This document shows positions 1-5,096 of a DNA stretch of 5,246 bases, one piece after another; the first letter of the stretch is position 1; every line of letters starts with the position of its first letter. The notes below the pieces were generated by a model. That model searched no databases and had not been told where the DNA came from. It saw only the letters and a list, made by a program, of their open reading frames with translations. Both the position numbers and the translations under genes were made by a program. Source of the stretch: a bacterium (lineage in GTDB: Bacteria; Latescibacterota; UBA2968; GCA-2709665); the NCBI GenBank assembly GCA_027619145.1, contig JAQCGA010000335.1, positions 1 to 5,246 on the forward strand, given 5' to 3'.

Positions 1-59
1 CGATTTATCACGATCCAGAACATCCGTCTCATATTCTGTTGCCGATTGTTCCTCGCTGA
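1..59 (+). CDS. possible C-terminal end of an upstream gene (partial)
   Basis: Reading from base 3, an open frame of 18 codons (IYHDPEHPSHILLPIVPR) runs from the window edge to TGA at 57-59. The peptide has a plausible protein-like composition and ends 55 bp before the next start codon, a spacing compatible with one operon. The family cannot be recognised from this tail. Frame 1 is also open across this stretch (to TAA at 94-96), so the choice of frame rests only on amino acid composition and is weak. Confidence 0.33.
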   Translation, partial: IYHDPEHPSHILLPIVPR

Positions 60-114
60 GTTTCCTGGTGAGGTAAGGGGTATACGCGGGCGGTAAACGA
101 GAAAGGTGTATGGT

Positions 115-870
115 ATGAAGGTGCTGGTTACCGGGGCGAATAGCCGGTTGGGAGGGGCGATTGCCGATGTGCTGGCTCCAGCGCATCGTTTGCGGCTCTG
201 GGGTGTGGGCGCGACGGACGGGGCAAAGGTTGAATGGATTGATGGGGATGTGCGTGATCCGGATGTGGCGTGGCGGGCTGTGCGTGGGGTGGATGCGATT
301 GTCCACACGGGAGAACCTCCGGAAGCGTTGCCCGAAGATTTGCTTACCCGGGAGCAGGTGTTGCTGGATTTGGCGACCCGGGGTACACACGTTTTGTTCA
401 AGGCGGGGATTGAGGCGGGGGTGAAGCGGTTTGTGTACGGGAGTACGCTGGGGGTGTTTTCCGCTTATCCGGATGATGTGTACATCAGTGAGTTGTGGAA
501 GCCTCGACCGACGCCGGAGATGTTTTCGTTGACGCGGTATCTGGGGGAGTTGGCGGCTCGAGAGTTTGCACGTGACCATCTGGTGGCGGTTACGGCGTTG
601 CGGCTGGGCACGCTGGTGCTGGAGGAGGAGGTGGCCGGACAGAGCCCGGATTTGATGTGGCTGGATCTGCGTGATGCGGCCCGGGCGTTTGCGCTGGCGC
701 TAAATCGGGAGGCGAGTTCCGAGGTGTATTTCCGGCGTAGGTGGGCGGTGCACCACATTTGTGCGCAGATTCCCAACGGTAAATATCTGGTGGGTTCGAA
801 CGGGTGGAACGCGCTTGAGGGATTTCAGTCCGAGCACAACTTTGAGGCGCAGTGGGGAGGTGCTGTATGA
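115..870 (+). CDS. NAD(P)-binding extended SDR (epimerase/dehydratase-like) with degenerate active site
   Basis: The 251-residue protein has the extended short-chain dehydrogenase (NAD-dependent epimerase/dehydratase) fold. It shows an N-terminal beta strand with a nucleotide-binding loop TGANSRLGG (6-14), an acidic stretch DGDVRD (43-48), VDAIVH after the fourth strand (59-64), KRFVYGST with the SDR serine position (S110), and ALRLGTLV (161-168). The family normally has TGxxGxxG; here the middle glycine is Ser10. The catalytic YxxxK helix aligns with F137-S-L-T-R141, so both the tyrosine and the lysine are replaced. The end of beta2 (LRLWGVG) has no acidic residue for the NAD ribose. Length is short for the family (usually about 300). 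ATG 115 is preferred to an in-frame GTG at 106 because AAAGG at 102-106 lies 8 bases upstream and the protein then begins directly at the Rossmann strand. The stop overlaps the next gene's start. Fold assignment is secure; activity and substrate are unknown, and it may be a non-catalytic partner. Confidence 0.88.
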   Translation: MKVLVTGANSRLGGAIADVLAPAHRLRLWGVGATDGAKVEWIDGDVRDPDVAWRAVRGVDAIVHTGEPPEALPEDLLTREQVLLDLATRGTHVLFKAGIEAGVKRFVYGSTLGVFSAYPDDVYISELWKPRPTPEMFSLTRYLGELAAREFARDHLVAVTALRLGTLVLEEEVAGQSPDLMWLDLRDAARAFALALNREASSEVYFRRRWAVHHICAQIPNGKYLVGSNGWNALEGFQSEHNFEAQWGGAV

Positions 871-1580
871 AGAAGGTCTTGTTTCTTGGGGCGTCGGGGA
901 TGATTGGGCCATACCTGTTGCCGGGGCTGGAATCTGATTACGAGATGCGTTTGGCCGATGTGAAGCCGCCTCCGGATGGGCGCGAGATTCTGACGGTAGA
1001 TGTGACCGATTATGCCCAGGTGCGGGATGCGGCGCAGGGGATGGATATGATTATGAACTTTACGGTGAACCGCGATAATCCGGTGCAGAGCTTTCATGTG
1101 AATACCCTGGGTGCGCTGCATGTGATGAAGGCGGCGGCTGAGTTGGGGATTCATAAAGTGATACATTCGGGGCCGCAACTGGTTCGTTCGATGTACGATC
1201 ATGAGTTTGATATTGCGGATGTGCCTCGGGTATCCGGTGTGGGATATTACGGGGTGACCAAGATGTTGAGTTATGAGATTTGTCGAACGTATGCGCGTAC
1301 ATATGAAATTCAGACGGTTTGTTTTGTGTTCAACGGGCTGGGTGCCCGGCCGGGGGAGCGGGAGTACGGAAAGGATTTTCCGCCGTTCACGATTGTGTGG
1401 GAAGATTTACAGCACGCCTGTCGGCTGGCGCTGGAGGTTGCAACGGTGCCGGAGTATTATCAGGAATTCAATCTGTTGAGTTTTGAAGGGCACGGAAAAT
1501 ACAATGTGGATAAGGCGCGGCGTATGCTGGGGTTTGAGCCGACGGAGCACTGGGAGGCGTTTTTTAAGCGGAGGGTATGA
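867..1580 (+). CDS. NAD-dependent epimerase/dehydratase family protein (extended SDR)
   Basis: The 237-residue protein is a second extended SDR, with an intact signature: GASGMIG (8-14) for dinucleotide binding, Asp31 at the end of beta2 (RLADVK) favouring NAD over NADP, DVTD (45-48), an HVNTLGALHVMKAA helix (77-90) and the catalytic Y128-G-V-T-K132. Ser101 (HSGP) sits at the usual serine position. The C-terminus (KARRMLGFEPTEHWEAFFKR) resembles the tail of sugar nucleotide epimerases, where the last helix packs on the substrate domain; the substrate domain itself is short. ATG 867 is chosen over an upstream in-frame GTG (852) because GGGGAGG at 854-860 is well placed and the ATGA overlap with the preceding SDR implies translational coupling. 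The substrate cannot be named; sugar or polyol oxidation/epimerisation is the family's usual chemistry. Confidence 0.92.
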   Translation: MKKVLFLGASGMIGPYLLPGLESDYEMRLADVKPPPDGREILTVDVTDYAQVRDAAQGMDMIMNFTVNRDNPVQSFHVNTLGALHVMKAAAELGIHKVIHSGPQLVRSMYDHEFDIADVPRVSGVGYYGVTKMLSYEICRTYARTYEIQTVCFVFNGLGARPGEREYGKDFPPFTIVWEDLQHACRLALEVATVPEYYQEFNLLSFEGHGKYNVDKARRMLGFEPTEHWEAFFKRRV

Positions 1581-1678
1581 GCGCTTATTTTGAGGAAGGA
1601 AAAGGCGATGGAAAGTTCCGGAAGTCGCGGGTCCTGGATGCGAATGGGGAACAGCGGGTGAGGGAGATTGGGGTTTAG
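1577..1678 (+). CDS. small coupled ORF, possibly a truncated gene start
   Basis: A 33-codon frame starts at an ATG that overlaps the stop of the preceding SDR gene as ATGA and is preceded by GGAGGG at 1570-1575. It begins MSAYFEEGKGDGKFRKSR and ends IGV at TAG 1676-1678. The arrangement copies the coupling seen between the two SDR genes, which is why it is listed. The peptide is charged, without membrane segment or recognisable domain. It could be a genuine small protein, the 5' remnant of a third operon gene cut off at the point where strand composition changes (about 1.68 kb), or chance. No continuation of the frame is seen. Confidence 0.3.
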   Translation: MSAYFEEGKGDGKFRKSRVLDANGEQRVREIGV

Positions 1679-1746
1679 GTTCATTGTCAGTGGCGTCGGG
1701 TCCGCATGGTCGTTTCACAGATCCCGGCGTTCACTGCCGTGAGCGG

Positions 1747-2208
1747 TTATGTGGTGCTCCTGGATAGATGAATGGTCGCTTCGGCATTCGTCCTCCTTGC
1801 CGCTGCAGCCACCTCTTTCGTCACAATTGTTTTTCCGATCGGGGCCAGGGCCATACCGGCAATTTTCAGATGCTGAATGCCGAATGGGATGCCCAGGATT
1901 GTGATGAAACAAGCCAATGCGGAGATGACATGGCCGATCGTGAGCCAGACCCCGGCAAGAACGAACCAGATGATATTGCCGAGTATGCCCAGGCCTCCGG
2001 TGCCAATATCGTCCTTTTGCGTGAGTTCTTTGCGGCTGATCGCCTCTCGCCCGAATGGCAAGAATGTGAACTGACCAATGACGAAACACGACTTACCCCA
2101 GGGAATGCCGACTATTGTGACGTAGGCGAGCAAACCGACCAGCCACCAGGCCAGCCCCATGAAGACTCCACCAAGAACGAACCAGAGTAAGTTCCCTATT
2201 GCTTGCAT
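1747..2208 (-). CDS. yccF: YccF family inner-membrane protein
   Basis: The 153-residue hydrophobic protein matches the YccF domain family (DUF307), close in length to E. coli YccF (148). It consists of two similar halves, residues 4-57 and 76-129. Each opens with GN(L/I)(L/I)WFVL(G/A)G, continues through a long membrane segment, and contains GIP(W/F)G (34-38 and 106-110) and a later P-(F/I)-G (51-53 and 123-125), at a constant offset of 72 residues. A polar linker (SRKELTQKDDIG, 58-69) joins them, and a cationic tail with K131, R138 and R139 follows. The role is unknown; members are predicted inner-membrane proteins. The start at 2208 is supported by AAGGAG (plus-strand 2216-2221) seven bases upstream. 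The gene is convergent with the SDR genes and divergent from the toxin-antitoxin pair. No clear terminator is seen after its TAA. Codon use (more A/T-ending and ATA codons) differs from the SDR genes. Confidence 0.92.
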   Translation of the reverse strand: MQAIGNLLWFVLGGVFMGLAWWLVGLLAYVTIVGIPWGKSCFVIGQFTFLPFGREAISRKELTQKDDIGTGGLGILGNIIWFVLAGVWLTIGHVISALACFITILGIPFGIQHLKIAGMALAPIGKTIVTKEVAAAARRTNAEATIHLSRSTT

Positions 2209-2231
2209 CGCCTATCTCCTTTTTGCACCGT

Positions 2232-2237
2232 ATAATA
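2232..2237 (-). promoter_or_regulatory. possible -10 element for yccF
   Basis: On the minus strand TATTAT (5 of 6 to TATAAT) lies 11 bases before the yccF Shine-Dalgarno sequence. A poor -35 (CAGGCA, 3 of 6) is found 17 bases upstream. The site is AT-rich in otherwise GC-rich surroundings, and the plus strand of the same spot reads TATAAT at 2231-2236, so orientation is not certain. Confidence 0.3.
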
Positions 2238-2374
2238 TGCACGTAAGCTGCGAGTGCCTGGCGCGGGTCTTGCGCCCCAGGAAGTTACGTCTGGAAGGGC
2301 CGTGACAGGCGATCCGTCAGCTTGAGGTGGGTGTTAGAATGATGGTCACGACCGGCCTGGCTTGAAATATCCAC

Positions 2375-2403
2375 TTGCTTGCGTGTAGCTTTCAGGCTAC
2401 ATT
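2375..2403 (+). promoter_or_regulatory. promoter of the toxin-antitoxin operon
   Basis: TTGCTT (2375-2380) is followed after exactly 17 bases by TACATT (2398-2403), matching the sigma70 -35/-10 pattern at 3 of 6 and 4 of 6. The expected transcription start, about seven bases after the -10, falls at or near the A of the toxin ATG (2410). There is no purine-rich ribosome binding site between promoter and start, so the toxin message may be leaderless or nearly so. The spacer and -10 are covered by a palindrome (2384-2401). Confidence 0.5.
2384..2401. promoter_or_regulatory. palindromic operator of the toxin-antitoxin operon
   Basis: TGTAGC and GCTACA form a perfect 6-bp inverted repeat separated by TTTCAG, ending nine bases before the toxin start and overlapping the predicted -10. 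Antitoxins with a HigA-like helix-turn-helix normally repress their own operon by binding such a palindrome, and the downstream gene encodes one. As RNA it would be only a short hairpin with no T tract, so a DNA operator is the better reading. Binding itself is inferred. Confidence 0.55.
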
Positions 2404-2409
2404 TTATTT

Positions 2410-2748
2410 ATGAATGAAGCGGTGCCCAGATCGCTCGAGGAGTATGTCACTGTTGAGGGGAGGTCTCCCGTTAGCGAGTGGCTCAACGGATTGAGAGACC
2501 GTAAGGCCCGGGCTCGAGTTCGCATTCGGTTGGATCGCGTGAGCCTTGGTAACTTCGGTGATTGCCGCTCTCTTGGCGGTGCACTCCACGAACTACGGAT
2601 TGATTATGGCCCGGGCTACCGTGTCTACTTCGGTGAGATCGGGGACCGGATTGTCCTGCTGCTTACCGGCGGAGCGAAGAGAACCCAACTGAGCGATATC
2701 GACCAGGCCCGAGACTATTGGGCCGACTACAGGAGCCGACAGCCATGA
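2410..2748 (+). CDS. RelE/ParE-superfamily (HigB-like) type II toxin
   Basis: The 112-residue protein has the pattern of the 'addiction module killer' / phage Gp49-like branch of the RelE/HigB toxins. It shows GRSPVSEWLNGL (17-28), a very basic helix RDRKARARVRIRLDRV (29-44), LGNFGDCRSLGGALHELRI (46-64), the core strand GPGYRVYF (67-74) and LLLTGGAKRTQLSDIDQARDYW (83-104). Family members are generally ribosome-associated or ribosome-dependent mRNA endonucleases; basic residues in the 60-74 and 90-91 regions (R63, R71, K90, R91) would be the candidate active-site residues. Length is normal for a complete toxin. The toxin gene precedes the antitoxin gene, the higBA order. Its ATG has no evident Shine-Dalgarno sequence and sits directly behind the promoter, while the antitoxin start has a good one. 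The stop overlaps the antitoxin ATG (ATGA). Family assignment is firm; RNA cleavage specificity is not readable. Confidence 0.93.
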   Translation: MNEAVPRSLEEYVTVEGRSPVSEWLNGLRDRKARARVRIRLDRVSLGNFGDCRSLGGALHELRIDYGPGYRVYFGEIGDRIVLLLTGGAKRTQLSDIDQARDYWADYRSRQP

Positions 2749-3050
2749 GCAAGCCATCCAGGCCCTACAAGCCAGAACTTCTAAAGGCTCTTCAGGATCC
2801 TCGAGAGGCCGCTGAGTATCTGAACGCTGCCCTGGAGGAAGACTCGAACGAGCTCTTTCTGCTGGCGCTACGAAACGTCGCAGAAGCTCACGGGATGAAG
2901 AAGCTTGCAGGGGATACCCAGCTCAACCGTGAGTCGATGTACCGGATGCTTTCAGAGCAGGGGAATCCACAATTTGCCAGCCTGACTACTATTCTGCGGG
3001 AGCTTGGCCTGAAGCTCTCCGTGGAAGTAAAGAACCCCGTTCCTGCTTAG
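2745..3050 (+). CDS. HigA-like helix-turn-helix antitoxin
   Basis: The 101-residue protein matches the 'addiction module antidote' family partnered with the toxin before it. The N-terminus has LLKALQDPREAAEYLNAALEED (12-33), typical of this group. A helix-turn-helix follows, with GMKKLAGDTQLNRESMYRML at about 50-69 and recognition helix around N61-L69, then NPQFASLTTILRELGLKL (74-91). The role is to neutralise the toxin by complex formation and to repress the operon, most likely at the palindrome 2384-2401. The start is ATG 2745, in an ATGA overlap with the toxin stop and preceded by AGGAG at 2731-2735 with nine-base spacing; the frame can be read further upstream to a TTG at 2718 but that lies inside the toxin gene and lacks support. 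No terminator directly follows; the nearest hairpin is at 3253-3285. Confidence 0.93.
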   Translation: MSKPSRPYKPELLKALQDPREAAEYLNAALEEDSNELFLLALRNVAEAHGMKKLAGDTQLNRESMYRMLSEQGNPQFASLTTILRELGLKLSVEVKNPVPA

Positions 3051-3220
3051 GCTTCGTGGAATCTTCCTCAGCGCACCTCCCTCCCAATCCAGAGCGATGC
3101 CTGTCCTCCCGGAGTCTGTACTTTCTTTGAAACCGGTTATGAGGGAGGGTTGATTTCGGCGGTATAGGATCAAATGGAACTGGTATTGCCTGCCAATGTT
3201 TGTTTTTGGGCGTAGGAGCC

Positions 3221-3247
3221 GTGGGTTTAAATCCTACATTCTCGACA
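3221..3247 (+). other. tRNA 3'-end-like fragment (T-arm and acceptor strand), possible attachment-site remnant
   Basis: GTGGG (3221-3225), a seven-base loop TTTAAAT and CCTAC (3233-3237) copy the shape and spacing of a tRNA T-arm (compare GTGGG TTCAAAT CCCAC). They are followed by a seven-base segment ATTCTCG, A and CA, where acceptor 3' strand, discriminator and tail would be. No matching 5' half (an acceptor CGAGAAT, D-arm or anticodon arm) is seen upstream, and the loop has T in place of the near-invariant C56, so it is not a functional tRNA gene. A GTAGGA/TCCTAC pairing (3212-3217 with 3232-3237) is an alternative fold. A 3' tRNA fragment left by site-specific integration is one explanation; coincidence is another. 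Confidence 0.3.
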
Positions 3248-3252
3248 TGTGT

Positions 3253-3285
3253 AAGGGGTTGCATCATTTCGATGCAACTCCTTTT
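3253..3285 (+). terminator. rho-independent terminator
   Basis: AAGGGGTTGCATC (3253-3265) and GATGCAACTCCTT (3271-3283) form a 13-bp stem with one G-T pair and a five-base loop, running into TTTT (3282-3285). The orientation with the T tract ends plus-strand transcription from the toxin-antitoxin operon (stop at 3050), or from whatever RNA once carried the tRNA-like fragment just before it. It also lies 34 bases beyond the PhyH gene's stop on the other strand, where the hairpin could act without a T tract. The rest of 3051-3220 holds no gene; it has low-complexity CCTCCCTC (3076-3083) and GAGGGAGG (3141-3148) arms that could pair over a long loop. Confidence 0.85.
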
Positions 3286-3318
3286 CTGTGTTACGCTGAC
3301 TGATCTGTGGTTCTCTCC

Positions 3319-4080
3319 TTACAACTTCCCCTGTTCCTTCCACCGTTGCATCAATTCTTCTCGATACGCTTTCTGTTTTTCTGCATCCTGTTTAGCTCGT
3401 TTGGCATAATACACAAATCCAAGCGCTCGTCGGTGTCGGGTTCCCGGGTTGGGGTCGGCTCTGTGGATGACCATGCTGTGGTGGGCGATGAGGTCTCCAG
3501 GGGATACGGGTATGGCACGTTCTATGTTGCGGTCGTTGTCTCCATAGTCTGTGATGCCCTGGGAGAAGCCCAGGACGTTGGACAGGCGGTGTGGACGCAT
3601 TCCGTTCTGGTGGGAACCGGGGACGTAAAACAAGCACCCGTTCTGTGTGTTCACTTCATCCAGGGCCAACCAGAGGGTAATGGCTTCGTTGGGTTCGAGC
3701 ATGAAGTAGAACCCGTCCTGATGTGGGGGCGTGAGTTTGCCTACGAGTGGGGGTTTGTTGAAGAGTTCGATGTTTCTGGGAACGATGTCGTCTTTGAGTA
3801 ACATGCTGGCGAGGCCTGCGAAAGCATCGCTTAACAGGAGACCGTGAAAGTAGGCATCGTGCTGGTGCATTCCTTCCAGGCGCATCAGGGTTTCTGAATT
3901 GCCTTTTTCTTCGTAGAAGGCGGCGTTTTCGGGCAGGTCTGGGAGGGTGTTCTGGATATAGTCCCGGACCTTTGAACTGAGTTCACCGGCTTCTTGTGGG
4001 GTGAGAAATCCGGGGAGTACTACAAATCCGTCTCGGTCGAAGGATTTTTTGAGGGGTTCAGACTGGGGCTCCCAATTCAT
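3319..4080 (-). CDS. phytanoyl-CoA dioxygenase (PhyH) family protein
   Basis: The 253-residue protein is a non-haem Fe(II)/2-oxoglutarate oxygenase of the PhyH family. The N-terminus has FDRDGFVVLPGFLTPQEA (14-31), the usual opening of the family. The iron-binding facial triad is visible as H120-Q-D122 (in PPHQDGFYF) and distal H206 (VIHRADPNPGTR). R217, eleven residues after the distal histidine as in human PhyH, is the likely 2-oxoglutarate-binding arginine. TLWLALDEV (135-143) and GCLFYVPGSH (148-157) are typical core strands, and SPGDLIAHHS (193-202) precedes the last ligand. The length is complete and all metal ligands are present, so it should be active; bacterial relatives hydroxylate or halogenate varied small molecules and the substrate is not evident. 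ATG 4080 is preceded by GGAG (plus-strand 4091-4094). It follows the PIG-L gene by 17 bases, so the two are almost certainly co-transcribed. A basic, lysine-rich tail (227-252) closes it. Confidence 0.94.
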   Translation of the reverse strand: MNWEPQSEPLKKSFDRDGFVVLPGFLTPQEAGELSSKVRDYIQNTLPDLPENAAFYEEKGNSETLMRLEGMHQHDAYFHGLLLSDAFAGLASMLLKDDIVPRNIELFNKPPLVGKLTPPHQDGFYFMLEPNEAITLWLALDEVNTQNGCLFYVPGSHQNGMRPHRLSNVLGFSQGITDYGDNDRNIERAIPVSPGDLIAHHSMVIHRADPNPGTRHRRALGFVYYAKRAKQDAEKQKAYREELMQRWKEQGKL

Positions 4081-4097
4081 AGCTGGGGTTCTCCGAA

Positions 4098-4961
4098 TCA
4101 GTCGGTTTTGATGCGGTAGGACGTGCGGTTGATGTTTTCATGATCGGATGATCTGGAGACGGTGAGGGCATGGTCGGTGAGTGGCAGGTAGTAGTGGGTT
4201 TCGGAGTTTGCCTTGATGAATCCCTCTGCGTAGGCGCAGTTCCCGGCCATTCCGAAGGCACCGTCGCTGGTTTCGATTCGTTTTCTGGCGTAGGTGCCGC
4301 CATAGCCCTGGCTGACGAGATGGTCCAGTGCGGCCAATTTTTTGTCGATCACGTCGGTGATGTCGATGAAGACGTCGTTGTAATATCCTCCACTGGCGTC
4401 CCATACATTGCGGGGGATTTTGGCTGCGCCAATACCAAAGTAGAAGACCTGGGCGACTCGATGTGGGGGTGCTTGATCTCCTGGATCTACGCTTGCGGCC
4501 AGGCTGATGGCTCTGGATACAATTTGGCCAGCAATGGCGTGGGGATTGGTGAGGGCATCGCCTTCTTTGGGGAAGTGCGTGAGTACGATGTCTGGTTGGA
4601 GTTGTCGAAATAAGCGGGCAAGTCTTCGGACAGATTCTTCGGTGACCATAAGTACGGCGTCGTCAACTCCAAAGAAGTGCAGGTCTTCTACGCCGAGTGC
4701 GCGACAGGCCGCCCGGACTTCTTCGGCTTTTACATCGGACCGTTCGGCCATCAGGGCCTGGAGTTCGTCGGCATCCGGTACTTTGTCTTTGTGAAACATC
4801 TGGTCGCTGATCACGGCATCGTGTACGCGTGCGCCGTGGGTCAGGACAATACAGCTTACTTTATCACCACGGGATGCGTGGTGGGCCATTGCACCGCCGG
4901 ACTGGTCGAAGACATCGGCAGGGTGTGCACCCACGGAGACGATTCGGAGGGGTTCGGCCAT
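4098..4961 (-). CDS. PIG-L/LmbE family deacetylase-like protein with altered AHPDD motif
   Basis: The 287-residue protein belongs to the PIG-L/LmbE family of zinc N-deacetylases (MshB, BshB, GlcNAc-PI deacetylase). Visible features are LRIVSVGAHPADVFDQSGG (5-23), GDKVSCIVLTHG (32-43), E80-E81 and AACRALGVEDLHFFGVDD (84-101), LQPDIVLTHFP (121-131), NPHAIAGQIV (139-148) and a C-terminal VFIDITDVIDKKLAAL strand and helix. In MshB, His13, Asp16 and His147 bind zinc and Asp15 is the proposed general base. Here His13, Asp16 and probably His141 are kept, but position 15 is Ala, and the first His of the HPxH motif appears replaced (Thr138 or Asn139). ATG 4961 is chosen because AGGAG (plus-strand 4971-4975) is nine bases upstream and homology begins at once; the frame stays open to 5096, but that extension contains the promoter. 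It is the first gene of an operon with the PhyH gene. Deacetylase activity is doubtful. Confidence 0.92.
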   Translation of the reverse strand: MAEPLRIVSVGAHPADVFDQSGGAMAHHASRGDKVSCIVLTHGARVHDAVISDQMFHKDKVPDADELQALMAERSDVKAEEVRAACRALGVEDLHFFGVDDAVLMVTEESVRRLARLFRQLQPDIVLTHFPKEGDALTNPHAIAGQIVSRAISLAASVDPGDQAPPHRVAQVFYFGIGAAKIPRNVWDASGGYYNDVFIDITDVIDKKLAALDHLVSQGYGGTYARKRIETSDGAFGMAGNCAYAEGFIKANSETHYYLPLTDHALTVSRSSDHENINRTSYRIKTD

Positions 4962-5035
4962 TTTAGTGTTCTCCTGAATGAAGAAGGTGTAACGATACAG
5001 GGAATTTGATCTGAAGTGATTCGATGAATATACCG

Positions 5036-5064
5036 AGTATACGGTGTTCTTTTCTTTGTGTCCA
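5036..5064 (-). promoter_or_regulatory. promoter of the PIG-L/PhyH operon
   Basis: On the minus strand TGGACA (5059-5064) and TATACT (5036-5041) are separated by exactly 17 bases, each matching the sigma70 consensus at 5 of 6. Transcription would begin near 5029, giving a leader of roughly 67 bases before the PIG-L start at 4961. The -10 is bracketed by a short inverted repeat, ACCG (5032-5035) and CGGT (5042-5045), which could be part of an operator. Confidence 0.6.
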
Positions 5065-5096
5065 CTCTTTCTGCGGGGCTTCCGTATCGAACGCAT

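Noticed and set aside
1679..1746. Terminator between the convergent SDR genes and yccF
   Set aside because: The best hairpin (CGGC/GCCG around 1725-1739) has a four-base stem and no T tract on either strand.
1768..2190. 140-codon plus-strand open frame
   Set aside because: It is antisense to yccF, whose two-repeat membrane domain is clear; the antisense product is a composition by-product.
3160..3247. Complete tRNA or tmRNA gene
   Set aside because: Only the T-arm and acceptor-like 3' strand are present; no matching acceptor 5' strand, D-arm or anticodon arm could be found and C56 is replaced.
2989..3267. 92-codon minus-strand open frame overlapping the antitoxin end and the terminator
   Set aside because: It overlaps a well-supported antitoxin gene and runs through the tRNA-like fragment and terminator hairpin; the proline/arginine-rich product has no domain and no good ribosome binding site.
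3307..3801. 164-codon plus-strand open frame
   Set aside because: It is antisense to the PhyH gene, where all iron ligands are present on the minus strand.
4170..4613. 147-codon plus-strand open frame
   Set aside because: It is antisense to the PIG-L gene and results from the G/T-rich plus strand lacking stops.
4962..5096. 45-residue N-terminal extension of the PIG-L protein
   Set aside because: The extension is unlike the family, contains the predicted promoter, and ATG 4961 has an excellent Shine-Dalgarno sequence.
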